A program made the position numbers and the translations under genes. This document shows positions 29,462-37,508 of a stretch of DNA of 64,000 bases, one piece after another. This DNA comes from Methanobacterium sp. (GTDB lineage Archaea > Methanobacteriota > Methanobacteria > Methanobacteriales > Methanobacteriaceae). The stretch covers positions 1 to 64,000 of the forward strand of contig NZ_JBCFBO010000002.1 of the NCBI RefSeq assembly GCF_038562635.1, given 5' to 3'. How positions within the stretch are numbered: the first letter of the stretch is position 1; every line of letters starts with the position of its first letter. The notes under the pieces are model-generated. The model was not told the origin of the DNA. It did no database searches and worked only from the letters and a program-made list of their open reading frames with translations.

Positions 29462-30220
29462 ATGATCGATGTACATTGTCATGTTGATTTTAAAGATTTT
29501 AACAAAAACAGGGAAGAGGTAATGGCACGGGCAAAGAAAAAATTGTCCGCCATTGTTGATTCTGGAGCTACATTAGGTGGAAATAGAAGAGCTTTAAAGC
29601 TTGTAGAAGATTATAAAGGTTTTGCACATGCTGCACTTGGATTTCACCCGGTTAATGCGATAAAAGCAGATCTTGACATAATCGAGAAAGCAGTTAAAGA
29701 AATACATGAAAATATAGATAAAACAGTGGCAATTGGAGAAACTGGCCTTGATTTTCATGAAGTGAAAGATACTGAATCAAGAAACAGGCAGGTAAAAGTC
29801 TTCAAAACATTCATTGACCTTGCAAATGAATATGAAATGCCCATTATACTTCATGCAAGAGATGCTGAATTAAAAGCTTTTGAGATAATAAAAAAGTATT
29901 CAAAAGATATCGAGGTTATATTCCACTGTTATGGTGGGGATATTGAAACAGCGCATAAAATAGTAGATGAGAGCTATTATATTTCATTTTCAACCATAAT
30001 TGCTTATTCTAATTATCATGAAGAGATTGTAGAAGAAATACCAATTCAAAATATACTAACTGAAACTGACAGCCCTTATCTTTCACCTTTCAAAGGACAG
30101 AAAAATGAGCCTTCATTTGTAGAAGAAGCAGTTAAAAAGATTGCTGATGTAAAATCTTTACCAGTATTTAAGGTGGATCAAAAAACAGGACGAAATGCAA
30201 AGAAAGTTTTTGATATCTAA
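29462..30220 (+). CDS. TatD-family metal-dependent hydrolase
   Basis: A TIM-barrel hydrolase of the TatD deoxyribonuclease family. The metal-binding HxH is in MIDVHCHVDF; GETGLDFHEV supplies the conserved Glu, PIILHARDA and VIFHCYGG supply two His, and TETDSPYLSP supplies the Asp. Length 252 is normal. GAGGGAACGTT precedes the ATG. It follows uppS by 42 bases on the same strand. Family members are nucleases or repair factors; the substrate here is unknown. Confidence 0.92.
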   Translation: MIDVHCHVDFKDFNKNREEVMARAKKKLSAIVDSGATLGGNRRALKLVEDYKGFAHAALGFHPVNAIKADLDIIEKAVKEIHENIDKTVAIGETGLDFHEVKDTESRNRQVKVFKTFIDLANEYEMPIILHARDAELKAFEIIKKYSKDIEVIFHCYGGDIETAHKIVDESYYISFSTIIAYSNYHEEIVEEIPIQNILTETDSPYLSPFKGQKNEPSFVEEAVKKIADVKSLPVFKVDQKTGRNAKKVFDI

Positions 30221-30372
30221 TCGCAGGTATCAATTACAATTCTAATACTTCATTTTGCTCCTTTAAAAAGAAATTAAATTGATTTCATAAAAAAACTATA
30301 AAAAAGTTGAGATTTTAATAGGAAACTGCATATCCAGTTAGTTTTTTATAGTGTATTTAAAAAAAAGTTATT

Positions 30373-30566
30373 ATGCAAAATGATCTTTTAATATTTGGAA
30401 TAATCATTATTTTCACAGCTTTATATTTTTAAATATCAATTGGAACTGGAAGGAGAAAGATTCACCTGATAAATACTTAATCAACGATTTAAGTATGGAG
30501 TATCCCAAATATATAGGCGTGTTTTTAGGCGGAATTATACTTATTCTGGCTATTTATGTTAGTTAA
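30373..30566 (+). pseudogene. Frameshifted small two-helix membrane protein
   Basis: ATG 30373 opens MQNDLLIFGIIIIFTALYF and stops. The next frame continues directly with NINWNWKEKDSPDKY and ends in a second membrane segment, YIGVFLGGIILILAIYV, before TAA 30564-30566. One lost or gained base in the T/A run near 30430 would join them into a ~64-residue protein with two membrane helices. I do not recognise the family. It may be a true pseudogene or a sequencing error. Confidence 0.45.
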
Positions 30567-31388
30567 AATAAACTTATTCTGGTCTTTTAATATTCTCTTA
30601 TTGTCACCAGAATGGGGGTTTCATAAAAAGCAATCAATATAGTTAAAATTTTAATTTAAATTACATTTCCTACTTTTTTTATATGTCCACTAATAATAAA
30701 CATGTAACATATTAACCTAGGGGCACTCTTCTCATGGTATCATGGAGTTTAAGGAGTGCCCCTGAATGGTAGGTGCTTATTTTGTAGTGGTCTTACACCT
30801 TTGAGAACTTATGAATATAAATATGTTTATTATGTGCTATTAATCACATTTGCAATGAAATGAAATTATTTACTTCCAGTATTTATTAATTATTACTAAT
30901 ATATGTAATTTAATTTATATATTAAATATTATTACCTTTGTGATTATGGAAATTTAATTTTTAAACTGTGCAAACTCTATATTTAATGTTATTATTCTTC
31001 CTTATAAAATTAAATATAAGTGAATTTGTGAAAATGTAGTATATTTATAAATTAAATGAATTAATAAAGAAATGGTTATCTATCATCATAAAAACTATGA
31101 CTAATAATTTCTAAATAATTATATCAGTATTTTTGCAGAATTCATAAAAAGTAATTATATAAAATAAGTTATTTTTAGCCTTTTAAATAATTTTAATCTT
31201 AAATTAAAATTTATTTATAATGTTATGCGCATATTACAGTTTAAATAACATTAATAGAGATCATTAATAAATTTTAGCCATTTATTTTATTAAATAGTTA
31301 TTATTTATGTATAATGAGCTTATTTCGATCCATATAAACCAAATGAATTGCAATTACAGCTTTATTTTAGGAAAATTATTTATATCAC
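30567..31388. other. AT-rich intergenic region containing one GC-rich stem-loop
   Basis: No gene was recognised. The single compositional outlier is the stem-loop at 30720-30762, listed separately. The rest is strongly AT-rich up to the decayed adhesin. Confidence 0.45.
30720..30762. other. Isolated GC-rich stem-loop
   Basis: GGGGCACTC (30720-30728) pairs perfectly with GAGTGCCCC (30754-30762) around a 25-base loop containing CATGGTATCATGG. It stands out in an otherwise very AT-rich gap. No T-run follows, so it is not a classical terminator. It could be part of a small RNA or an old mobile-element end. Confidence 0.4.
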
Positions 31389-32077
31389 TTGCCACTTACT
31401 TGTGATCATTTATTATCATGGCATAAATGGAGTGAAAAGATCGAATATAAAACAACAAGAGGAGTTTTAGGTAACAGGTTAAATGACAGCATCTATGTTG
31501 ATCCTGATACTGGAAAAGATGATAACACTGGTGCAGATTACAGTCCATATCGAACAATAAAGAAAGCCCTTAAAGAAGTAGAAACAGACGAAACAATACT
31601 GTTAAAAAACGGGATTTACACTGGAAAAGGCAATAATACGTTGATAATTGATAAAAATGTTACAATAATTGGTGAAAGCCAAAAATATACAGTAATAGAT
31701 GGAGGAAAAATTTTTTCTATATTTGAAATCGATTATGATGCGCACTTAACACTCCAAAATTTAACAATAAAAAATGGAAGAGGAGATAATGGCGGTGCTA
31801 TCTGCAATGAAGGTACTTTAACCGTAGAATAGTGCACTTTTGAAGCTAATACATCAAACGAAGGCGGCGCTATCTACCATAAAAATAATGGTAAATGTAC
31901 AGTAACAAAATCTAATTTCAAAAATAATAACTCTAAAACCGCCCATGCTATTTACTGCAATAGCGATGTTTACGTAGAAGCCATATCAAACTGGTGGGTT
32001 CTGCAGCAGGCCCAACTAAAAAAGATATTTATGACCATGTAAAATACACTCCATGGTTAACAAAACCCATTAAATAA
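31389..32077 (+). pseudogene. Degenerate parallel beta-helix adhesin-like gene
   Basis: The first part reads SIYVDPDTGKDDNTGADYSP, KNGIYTGKGNNTLIIDKNVT and ENGTL-like repeats, the usual opening of methanobacterial adhesin-like proteins, but without any signal peptide. An in-frame TAG at 31830-31832 interrupts it. The same frame then continues with CTFEANTSNEGGAIYH and VEAISNWW, where a one-base loss shifts the frame. The next frame gives SAAGPTKKDIYDHVKYTPW and a stop at 32075-32077. A missing N-terminus, one stop and one frameshift mark a dead gene. It is a shorter relative of the intact adhesin at 2807. Confidence 0.82.
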
Positions 32078-32710
32078 CTCTACAAAAAATGAGCTGTTTT
32101 ATTTTTTATTCTTTTTTTGAAAAAATTAATTAATCTTAAATCGGTTTTAGCTATCCTAATTTAGATAATTTTACCGTATTTACTTTATGGCAATTTAAAT
32201 AGTCTTAAAATATAATCTCTGTATTTTTCCGTTATGGAAATGAGTATTTAATCCCAATAAATATCAAACTGAATTATCCATAGAAGGTATAGATGAAGGC
32301 GCAGGCATAGTTGTTGGGAGCCATCCCCTCATGCCTCGGAGCATAGAATATTATAAATGAAAGTTAATATCCTACAGCCTGAAAATTACGTTTTTAAAAC
32401 CAAAAAATCCAATTATGAATGACTCCATGGTTTTAGAGCTGCAGATCGTAAATGGAAATGAAAATGTGACAGTTATTCCCATCCATATTTCAAACACCAG
32501 CCCTAAAATTATAGGTGATCAACATGCAAATAAGTTTTTAAATTAAACTTAAAATCTAATATTAAAATGAATATATTAAATGGAAAAGGCAAATTGACTG
32601 TAAATGTTTGAATTTAGTAGCATGACTAATAAAATAGTTAATGAACTTAATATTTAATTTAGAAGTTAATTTTAAAAAAAAATATAAATGATTTTTAGAG
32701 TTCAACACAT
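32078..32710. other. Intergenic region with an unidentified coding relic (about 32234-32545)
   Basis: Short open pieces in changing plus-strand frames read as protein: NKYQTELSIEGIDEGAGIVV with GSHPLMPRSIEYY near 32262-32358, VNILQPENYVF near 32365, and VLELQIVNGNENVTVIPIHI near 32430-32545. Together they look like one gene broken by several frameshifts. I cannot name the family. The remainder is AT-rich and empty. Confidence 0.4.
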
Positions 32711-32929
32711 TTACTTAAGCATTACTTTTTCACCGATAGTATCGACCTGGTTGCATGGTATAACTTTCTTTTCACCTATGCCTATTTTTGTAGCGGCTCC
32801 ACCTTCTTTAATTACTAATGATTTAACCTGTTGTTTTCCTCTGACTATTTCTACGTCTTTAACTTCTCCAACTCTATCTCCAGAACTATCAACAACTTCT
32901 TTTCCAACTAAATCGCCTACAACATGCAT
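32711..32929 (-). CDS. PRC-barrel domain protein
   Basis: A single 72-residue PRC-barrel: DLVGKEVVDSSGDRVGEVKD is the family opening, and the strand pattern continues to VIPCNQVDTIGEKVMLK. GGGTGATAGT sits just before the ATG. Archaeal single-domain PRC-barrel proteins are small cytoplasmic proteins, often linked to RNA processing or to FtsZ-associated cell division (CdpB type). Which of these applies is unknown. It stands alone, with no operon partner. Confidence 0.88.
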   Translation of the reverse strand: MHVVGDLVGKEVVDSSGDRVGEVKDVEIVRGKQQVKSLVIKEGGAATKIGIGEKKVIPCNQVDTIGEKVMLK

Positions 32930-33159
32930 ACTATCACCCTTCTTTATTCATAATTATATTACATATATTATTACTATTAAAGATGATATTTATACATTTC
33001 ATCCAGGCCAAAGTTTCAAATCATCTACTAAAATAGGAGATAAAAAAAACCTTATTTCACAATATAATCCAGATAAGCATCAAAATTCAATTTTAACAAA
33101 TTCATATGATTAATAAAATTTTTAATTATGGCCAAAATTTAAAAGAAAAATAATTATAA

Positions 33160-33543
33160 TTATTCTTCATTTTCCAGCTCTTCAAATACTTCTTTAGCTG
33201 TATATACTGCATTTAAAGCTGTTGGAAAGCCCGCATAGACGGCCATCTGGATCAATACTTCCACGATCTCTTCACGGGTACAACCAACATTTAAGGCCCC
33301 TATGATATGGCTCTTGAGTTCTGTTTGGGCATGTCCCAAGGTAGTAAGACTTGCAATTGTTACAAGTTCCCTTGTTTTTAGATCCAAACCAGGACGGGTA
33401 TAAACATCCGCATAAGGAAATTCAGCAACAAAACGCGCTAGATCAGGAGCGATATCCTCCAAATTATCTGCTAATTCTCCATAAGACTTGGGATGCATCA
33501 TTTTAAGCATTTCTAACCCTTTTTTGTATCTATCTTCACTCAT
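33160..33543 (-). CDS. Carboxymuconolactone decarboxylase-family protein
   Basis: The 127-residue protein matches the CMD/AhpD-like fold: PGLDLKTRELVTIASLTTLG, ELKSHIIGALNVGCTREEIV and VLIQMAVYAGFPTALNA are the characteristic helices. A single cysteine lies at the family position (GCTREE). The CxxC pair of peroxidase-type AhpD is missing, so a redox role like AhpD is less likely. GGAGACGAAAA precedes the ATG. In methanogens these small proteins are common and mostly uncharacterised. Confidence 0.9.
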   Translation of the reverse strand: MSEDRYKKGLEMLKMMHPKSYGELADNLEDIAPDLARFVAEFPYADVYTRPGLDLKTRELVTIASLTTLGHAQTELKSHIIGALNVGCTREEIVEVLIQMAVYAGFPTALNAVYTAKEVFEELENEE

Positions 33544-33882
33544 TTTTCGTCTCCATTTAATTAGTCAAAATCCACGTATTTAGTTTTGATTCAAGTTATT
33601 TTAAACTTTTTTATTAATTTATTGTTATCACCACATTATTTGGAGTGAAAATGAATATCAAAGCACATAATGACATATATACCCCTAAAAATTACATTCT
33701 AATCCCAATTAATGTCTAATTTGAGAAATTTGGAAATTAATTTTCCCATACTGCCTTTTGATAATTATAATTTCACAGATAAAAACTAAATAGAAAATCA
33801 TTTATATTACTAAAGAGAATATACATGCTAATTTCTAATAGCTTAATACAACCTTAAGGATCAATTGTTTAAGTGATGATTC
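33544..33882. other. AT-rich divergent promoter region
   Basis: No gene or repeat was recognised. It separates the minus-strand decarboxylase-like gene from a plus-strand hypothetical gene and must contain both promoters. Confidence 0.45.
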
Positions 33883-34176
33883 ATGTTAAAACAGATAGGA
33901 ATTACAGGACATAATATATTCTCATTTCTGGATGATGGGTGGCTGTTCGACCATATAGACGAAATTAACATGAAATTAAAAGCATATAAAGAAGAAGCAT
34001 TTATAGATGAACTTTTCAGTAATCCTAAAGAAATTATCGTACTGCTAAAACTTGACTATTTTCACGAACTAACTCCAGAATACATCGAATCTGCTATCTA
34101 TGAATTTAAAGAATATTATGAATGTGTAGTGGACAAAATTATGGACGGCCATTTTTTAAACGACCAGAAAGGGTAA
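33883..34176 (+). CDS. Hypothetical 97-residue protein
   Basis: GTGATGATTC precedes the ATG. The product is acidic, mostly helical and soluble, with aromatic-rich segments (FSFLDDGWLFDHIDEI; ELTPEYIESAIYEFKEYYE). There is no signal peptide or membrane helix, and I recognise no family. Codon use looks like the surrounding genes, so it is probably real. A pair of hairpins lies about 50 bases after its stop. Confidence 0.6.
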   Translation: MLKQIGITGHNIFSFLDDGWLFDHIDEINMKLKAYKEEAFIDELFSNPKEIIVLLKLDYFHELTPEYIESAIYEFKEYYECVVDKIMDGHFLNDQKG

Positions 34177-34541
34177 TTTACGAAATAATCCATGTGTAAA
34201 CTAATGTTCATGTCATGGAGATTGTAAAATCGAAGATTTTACACAGCACATAACATGTTTGCATGTTGTGCAATGTAATATTTTCATGTGTTCCTGAATA
34301 ATTAATAAGTATAATTCATGCACATTTAATAAACATAAACGATTAAATTAATTGCAGCTGTTTTTTAACTTAGTTTATAAACTGAAAGTTCTAAATTTTA
34401 AAAGTAAAATATTATAACATATCTTTCTTTAAATCATTTACATTTGATACGATTTTAAATCAATCAGGTTAATATGTTAAATATAATGATGTTTAAAATA
34501 CTCTTAAATTTTAAATAAAAAATAGAGATGGGGGAATGAAT
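34177..34541. other. Intergenic region with two adjacent hairpins, otherwise AT-rich
   Basis: Apart from the hairpins at 34223-34271, no gene or repeat was recognised. The right end carries GATGGGGGA, the ribosome-binding site of the secreted protein gene. Confidence 0.5.
34223..34271. repeat. Two adjacent short hairpins
   Basis: TGTAAAATC (34223-34231) pairs with GATTTTACA (34235-34243) around a GAA loop: nine base pairs and three loop bases. Directly after it, GCACATAACATG (34246-34257) pairs with CATGTTGTGC (34262-34271) with one bulged T. No T-run follows. The first hairpin has the same design as those in the array at 43261-43668. Confidence 0.8.
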
Positions 34542-34814
34542 ATGAAAATCGTTAGTATAATGGCAGTAATCATTATAATAGTAGGATTTGGTCTTCAATC
34601 GGTAAGTGCAGCATCATCCATACCTTCATTAGATAATATTACAAACACAACACAAGAAGCAATTAATAACGCTTCTGATACAGTTAACCAGACAGCCCAA
34701 GATGTCCAGAACACGTTAGATCCTATTCAAGACATTTTAAATAGCATAAATTCAGTTTTAAATACTATAAGTTCCATGGTACAAAATATCCAACAGATAT
34801 TTGGCGGCTACTAA
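34542..34814 (+). CDS. Small secreted protein, function unknown
   Basis: ATG 34542 is preferred over ATG 34536 because it lies at a better distance from GATGGGGGA. The 90-residue product has a clear signal peptide (MKIVSIMAVIIIIVGFGLQS, cleavage near VSAAS). A short amphipathic, Asn/Gln/Thr-rich mature part follows, with repeated hydrophobic spacing (NSINSVLNTISSMVQNIQQI) that could form a helix bundle or coiled coil. Sequons NIT, NTT and NQT are present. No family is recognised. It is monocistronic. Confidence 0.65.
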   Translation: MKIVSIMAVIIIIVGFGLQSVSAASSIPSLDNITNTTQEAINNASDTVNQTAQDVQNTLDPIQDILNSINSVLNTISSMVQNIQQIFGGY

Positions 34815-34886
34815 CCATCCACATTATTTTTTTAATTTTATGTTCAAAAAGAATTTAAAGCTTAAATGATTCGTAAACGTGATAAA

Positions 34887-35549
34887 ATGAAACCTCATAT
34901 AATATTAAACGCTGCAATGACCTTAGACGGCAAAATTGCAACCAGAACAGGAAGTTCTGAAATTTCAGGCAAAGAAGATTTAATAAGAGTTCATAAGCTG
35001 CGGAAAGACATGGATGCAATAATGGTGGGAATAAACACACTTCTTGCAGATGATCCAAGACTTACAGTGCATAAAATTGAAGCTGATCCTGAAGACAGCC
35101 CTGTAAGAATAGTTGTTGACAGCAAAGCCCGTACTCCCCTGAATTTTCGTATTTTAAACAATGAAGCGCCTACAATAATAGCAACAACAGAAAGTGCAGA
35201 CCCTGAAAAGATCGAAGCTCTAGAAAAAAAAGCAACTGTTTTAAAATGCGGTAAAGATAGGGTTGATCTTAAATCTTTAATGAAGGAACTTTCAAAAATA
35301 GAAATAAAGACCTTGATGCTTGAAGGAGGATCAACGCTGAACTATTCAATGCTTGAAAATGGACTTGTTGATGAAGTCAGGGTATGTGTAGCTCCAATGA
35401 TTGCTGGTGGATCCAAAGCCAAAACTCTTGTCGATGGTAACGGTATTGATAAAATGAAAGATGCAGTTAAATTAAAGCTTAAAAAGAGTTATGGTTTAGG
35501 TGAAGATCTAATACTGGAATATGATGTAATTAAAGGAAATGCTAAATAA
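34887..35549 (+). CDS. arfC: 2,5-diamino-6-ribosylaminopyrimidinone 5'-phosphate reductase (ArfC)
   Basis: This NADPH-dependent enzyme reduces the ribose of the GTP-derived pyrimidine in archaeal riboflavin (and hence F420) synthesis. The DHFR-like RibD C-terminal fold is visible: PHIILNAAMTLDGKIATRTG, DAIMVGINTLLADDPRLTV, PVRIVVDSKARTP, LMLEGGSTLNYSML and VAPMIAGGSKAKTLV. ATG 34887 is chosen because GTGATAAA precedes it; an earlier in-frame ATG at 34866 has none. Length 220 is normal. The preceding deformylase ArfB is encoded at 57292-57981. Downstream lies a duplicate of its own 3' end. Confidence 0.93.
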   Translation: MKPHIILNAAMTLDGKIATRTGSSEISGKEDLIRVHKLRKDMDAIMVGINTLLADDPRLTVHKIEADPEDSPVRIVVDSKARTPLNFRILNNEAPTIIATTESADPEKIEALEKKATVLKCGKDRVDLKSLMKELSKIEIKTLMLEGGSTLNYSMLENGLVDEVRVCVAPMIAGGSKAKTLVDGNGIDKMKDAVKLKLKKSYGLGEDLILEYDVIKGNAK

Positions 35550-35656
35550 ACATTTTCAATATTTAATTTAACACCATATATGTTAAATCTGATACTTGAA
35601 TACGATGTAATTAAAGGAAATGCTAAATAAACATGTTAATGTTTAATTTAACATTA
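35509..35656 (+). repeat. Duplicated 3' end of arfC
   Basis: The last 14 codons of arfC (encoding LILEYDVIKGNAK and the stop) plus ~20 bases of trailer recur 81 bases downstream (copy 2 from ~35590). The coding parts differ at three positions, all silent third-codon changes (CTA/CTG, CTG/CTT, TAT/TAC). Copy 2 has no upstream reading frame and is not expressed as a protein. Confidence 0.85.
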
Positions 35657-35706
35657 TAACCTAAATACAATGTAATTTTGAATAATAATAATAATACCAT
35701 ATCTGA

Positions 35707-35865
35707 TTAACGGCGTTTAAATAAGAGCAAGTAGATTCCCAGTACAAGTAATATGGCCGCTATTATCATTACCAGATAATCAAAGAAATTTGGAACTGCA
35801 ACCCTTACCACTACTATTAAAACAGCAACTATAATATATATGATACCTGTAAGCCTGTCATCTAT
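35707..35865 (-). CDS. Small two-helix membrane protein, probable ATA start
   Basis: A strong AAGGGGGGTG site (35871-35880 on this strand) lies five bases before an ATA codon at 35865. This would give a 52-residue protein beginning with Asp-Asp-Arg-Leu-Thr-Gly. In-frame ATG codons exist only further upstream (35910, 35946), without any site and with the ribosome-binding word inside the frame. The product has two hydrophobic helices (IIYIIVAVLIVVVRVAV; YLVMIIAAILLVLGIYLLL) and a basic end (FKRR), so it is an integral membrane protein. I recognise no specific function. Confidence 0.55.
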   Translation of the reverse strand: MDDRLTGIIYIIVAVLIVVVRVAVPNFFDYLVMIIAAILLVLGIYLLLFKRR

Positions 35866-35952
35866 AATTACACCCCCCTTTTTCCCTTTTATAGTTATTA
35901 TTAACAACATAATTATTATATTTTTGTAAATGTTTAGGCAGTGCATGATTAA

Positions 35953-36060
35953 AGGAATGAAAAGGATTTATTATATCAATTAAACCATAAATCTCAAAAA
36001 CTTCCAGTACTTGACTGCAAAGGTAAAGTCATTGGCATCATAGAAAGGAGATGTAACTAA
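35953..36060 (+). pseudogene. Remnant of a CBS-domain protein
   Basis: An open stretch without a start codon reads DLLYQLNHKSQKLPVLDCKG followed by KVIGIIERRCN and a stop. The pattern (hydrophobic)PV(hydrophobic)DxxGKxxGIIxxR is the core of a CBS domain. Everything upstream is missing. It is the tail of a lost gene. Confidence 0.55.
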
Positions 36061-36114
36061 AAATCTGCTGAAAATGATTGCTGCAAAATAAAAGGTTCTA
36101 TTAACATATATGAA

Positions 36115-36304
36115 AAATAAAGTTAATCCATATAATTTTTTGAGTAATTTTAAGTTGATTTTAACTGGGGTTTAAATACCTTCGAACACAGGAGGATATC
36201 CAATTCAACCATCAAATAAAGTTAACCCACATACTTAAGTAATTATAAGTTGATTTTAACCAGGGGTTTAAATACTTTTGAACCTGGTAAAATATCCAGT
36301 TTAA
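36115..36304. repeat. Two diverged ~95-bp tandem repeats
   Basis: Both units begin AAATAAAGTTAA (36115 and 36214). They share TAAGTTGATTTTAAC, GGGGTTTAAATAC, a GAAC box and ATATCCA in the same order, at periods of 95-99 bases. Each unit contains the TATA-like word TTTAAATA. They lie 90-280 bases before the next gene and may be a duplicated promoter region. Confidence 0.7.
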
Positions 36305-36394
36305 AGTTAAAAAATAAAATTTAGAAAAATATATAACCTCAAAAACTGATATTATCATGCGATAAAACATTTTAAGAAATAGGAGACGATTTTA

Positions 36395-36685
36395 ATGGAA
36401 GTTGAAAATGTATTTACTATAACCAGTTTAGATCAATTAGTGGTATTAGAAATAAATGAACGAGTACACGACATTTTATATAAAGCAAGTAACGACATTG
36501 AAATTACAGAAATAGATATTGAAACTTTAAAAATAGACAGTTTAACTTTAGGGTTAATTGAAGACAACGGCCCATTTAGAGTAATAGCCTCTAACCTTAT
36601 AGCTAAAATTAACTATATACTAGACAACATAGAAATGGAAGAAGATGAAGACATTTGCGGGTGCGGGTGCGAAGAAGAATATTAA
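36395..36685 (+). CDS. Hypothetical acidic protein with a cysteine-rich C-terminal tail
   Basis: AGGAGACGATTTTA precedes the ATG. The 96-residue protein is acidic and alternates strands and helices, with no signal or membrane segment. It ends in EMEEDEDICGCGCEEEY, where CxCxC within an acidic tail could bind a metal ion. I recognise no family. The DNA upstream is unusual in carrying a tandem repeat with TATA-like words. Confidence 0.6.
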   Translation: MEVENVFTITSLDQLVVLEINERVHDILYKASNDIEITEIDIETLKIDSLTLGLIEDNGPFRVIASNLIAKINYILDNIEMEEDEDICGCGCEEEY

Positions 36686-36739
36686 TTCTTTTTCTTTTTG
36701 TTATTTTGATTTAAATTAATTTTAATGCAGGTGTGTTAA

Positions 36740-37453
36740 ATGCAGGTCATAGCCCACAGAGGTGCGTCCTTTTTAGAGCCCGAAAACACCATAAGAGCCG
36801 TTGAAAGGGCCGTAAAGATGGGTGCTGATTTTGTTGAAGTTGACGTGCGGGTGAGTAAAGATAACAAGCTTGTTGTAATGCACGATCCAGATATCAACCG
36901 TACGACAGATGGAAAGGGGCTTGTAAAAGATTATACGGTTCAGGAACTTAAAAACTTCGACGCAGGCTATCAAAACTCTAAGTTTTGGAGCCGCAAAAAT
37001 GAAATTTTTGCAGGAAATGGAGAAACAGTTCCAACCTTAGATGAAATAATAACCTGCGTAAAAGACAGGATAGGGCTTGTAATTGAGATTAAAGAGCCTG
37101 GGACCGAAGTTAAAATCCTTGAAAAGATAGATGAAAATAATTTAGAAAATGTCATACTGACCTCTTTTTACCATAAAAGCATTAAAAATGCAAGAAAAAC
37201 GGACCCTTCTGTAGATGCAGGGATTATATTTACCTGTCAGCCTGTAGATGTGAATCAGATGGTGTCAAATGCATGTGCTAATATTATTTTTCCAAGTTAC
37301 AGATATATGAATGAAGATATGGTAAAACAAGCCCAAAATAAGGGCATATCAGTTTATCCATGGACCATTGACGATCCAGAGATATTTGAAAAGTTCGTTG
37401 AAATGGGTGTGGACGGTATTGTGACCAATAAATTGATAGAAAAATGTAAATGA
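36740..37453 (+). CDS. Glycerophosphodiester phosphodiesterase (GlpQ/UgpQ type)
   Basis: The enzyme hydrolyses glycerophosphodiesters to glycerol 3-phosphate (or its stereoisomer) and an alcohol. Conserved residues are visible: AHRGASFLEPENT, GADFVEVDVRVSKD with the metal-binding Glu and Asp, VVMHDPDINRTTDGKG with the catalytic His, VIEIKEP, and the C-terminal VYPWTIDDPE and MGVDGIVTNK. Length 237 is normal for the cytoplasmic type, and there is no signal peptide. It may recycle archaeal lipid head groups, or glycerol phosphate from the polymer made by the TagF-like enzymes. Confidence 0.93.
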   Translation: MQVIAHRGASFLEPENTIRAVERAVKMGADFVEVDVRVSKDNKLVVMHDPDINRTTDGKGLVKDYTVQELKNFDAGYQNSKFWSRKNEIFAGNGETVPTLDEIITCVKDRIGLVIEIKEPGTEVKILEKIDENNLENVILTSFYHKSIKNARKTDPSVDAGIIFTCQPVDVNQMVSNACANIIFPSYRYMNEDMVKQAQNKGISVYPWTIDDPEIFEKFVEMGVDGIVTNKLIEKCK

Positions 37454-37508
37454 AGAGTTTAGGTTTATTTATAGTTAAGTATACTTTAGAAAAAGTAAAG
37501 AATAAAAA

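Noticed and set aside
31830..31832. TAG read as pyrrolysine
   Set aside because: The gene also carries a frameshift and lacks a signal peptide, and the organism belongs to an order without known pyrrolysine use.
33160..33543. AhpD-type alkyl hydroperoxide reductase
   Set aside because: The CxxC pair is absent; only one cysteine lies at the family position.
36115..36304. tRNA gene or pair of tRNA-like elements
   Set aside because: The GGGG and TTCGAAC words suggested a T-arm, but no acceptor stem or anticodon arm can be formed.
36740..37453. Secreted GlpQ acting on extracellular polymer
   Set aside because: There is no signal peptide, so a cytoplasmic enzyme is the supported reading.
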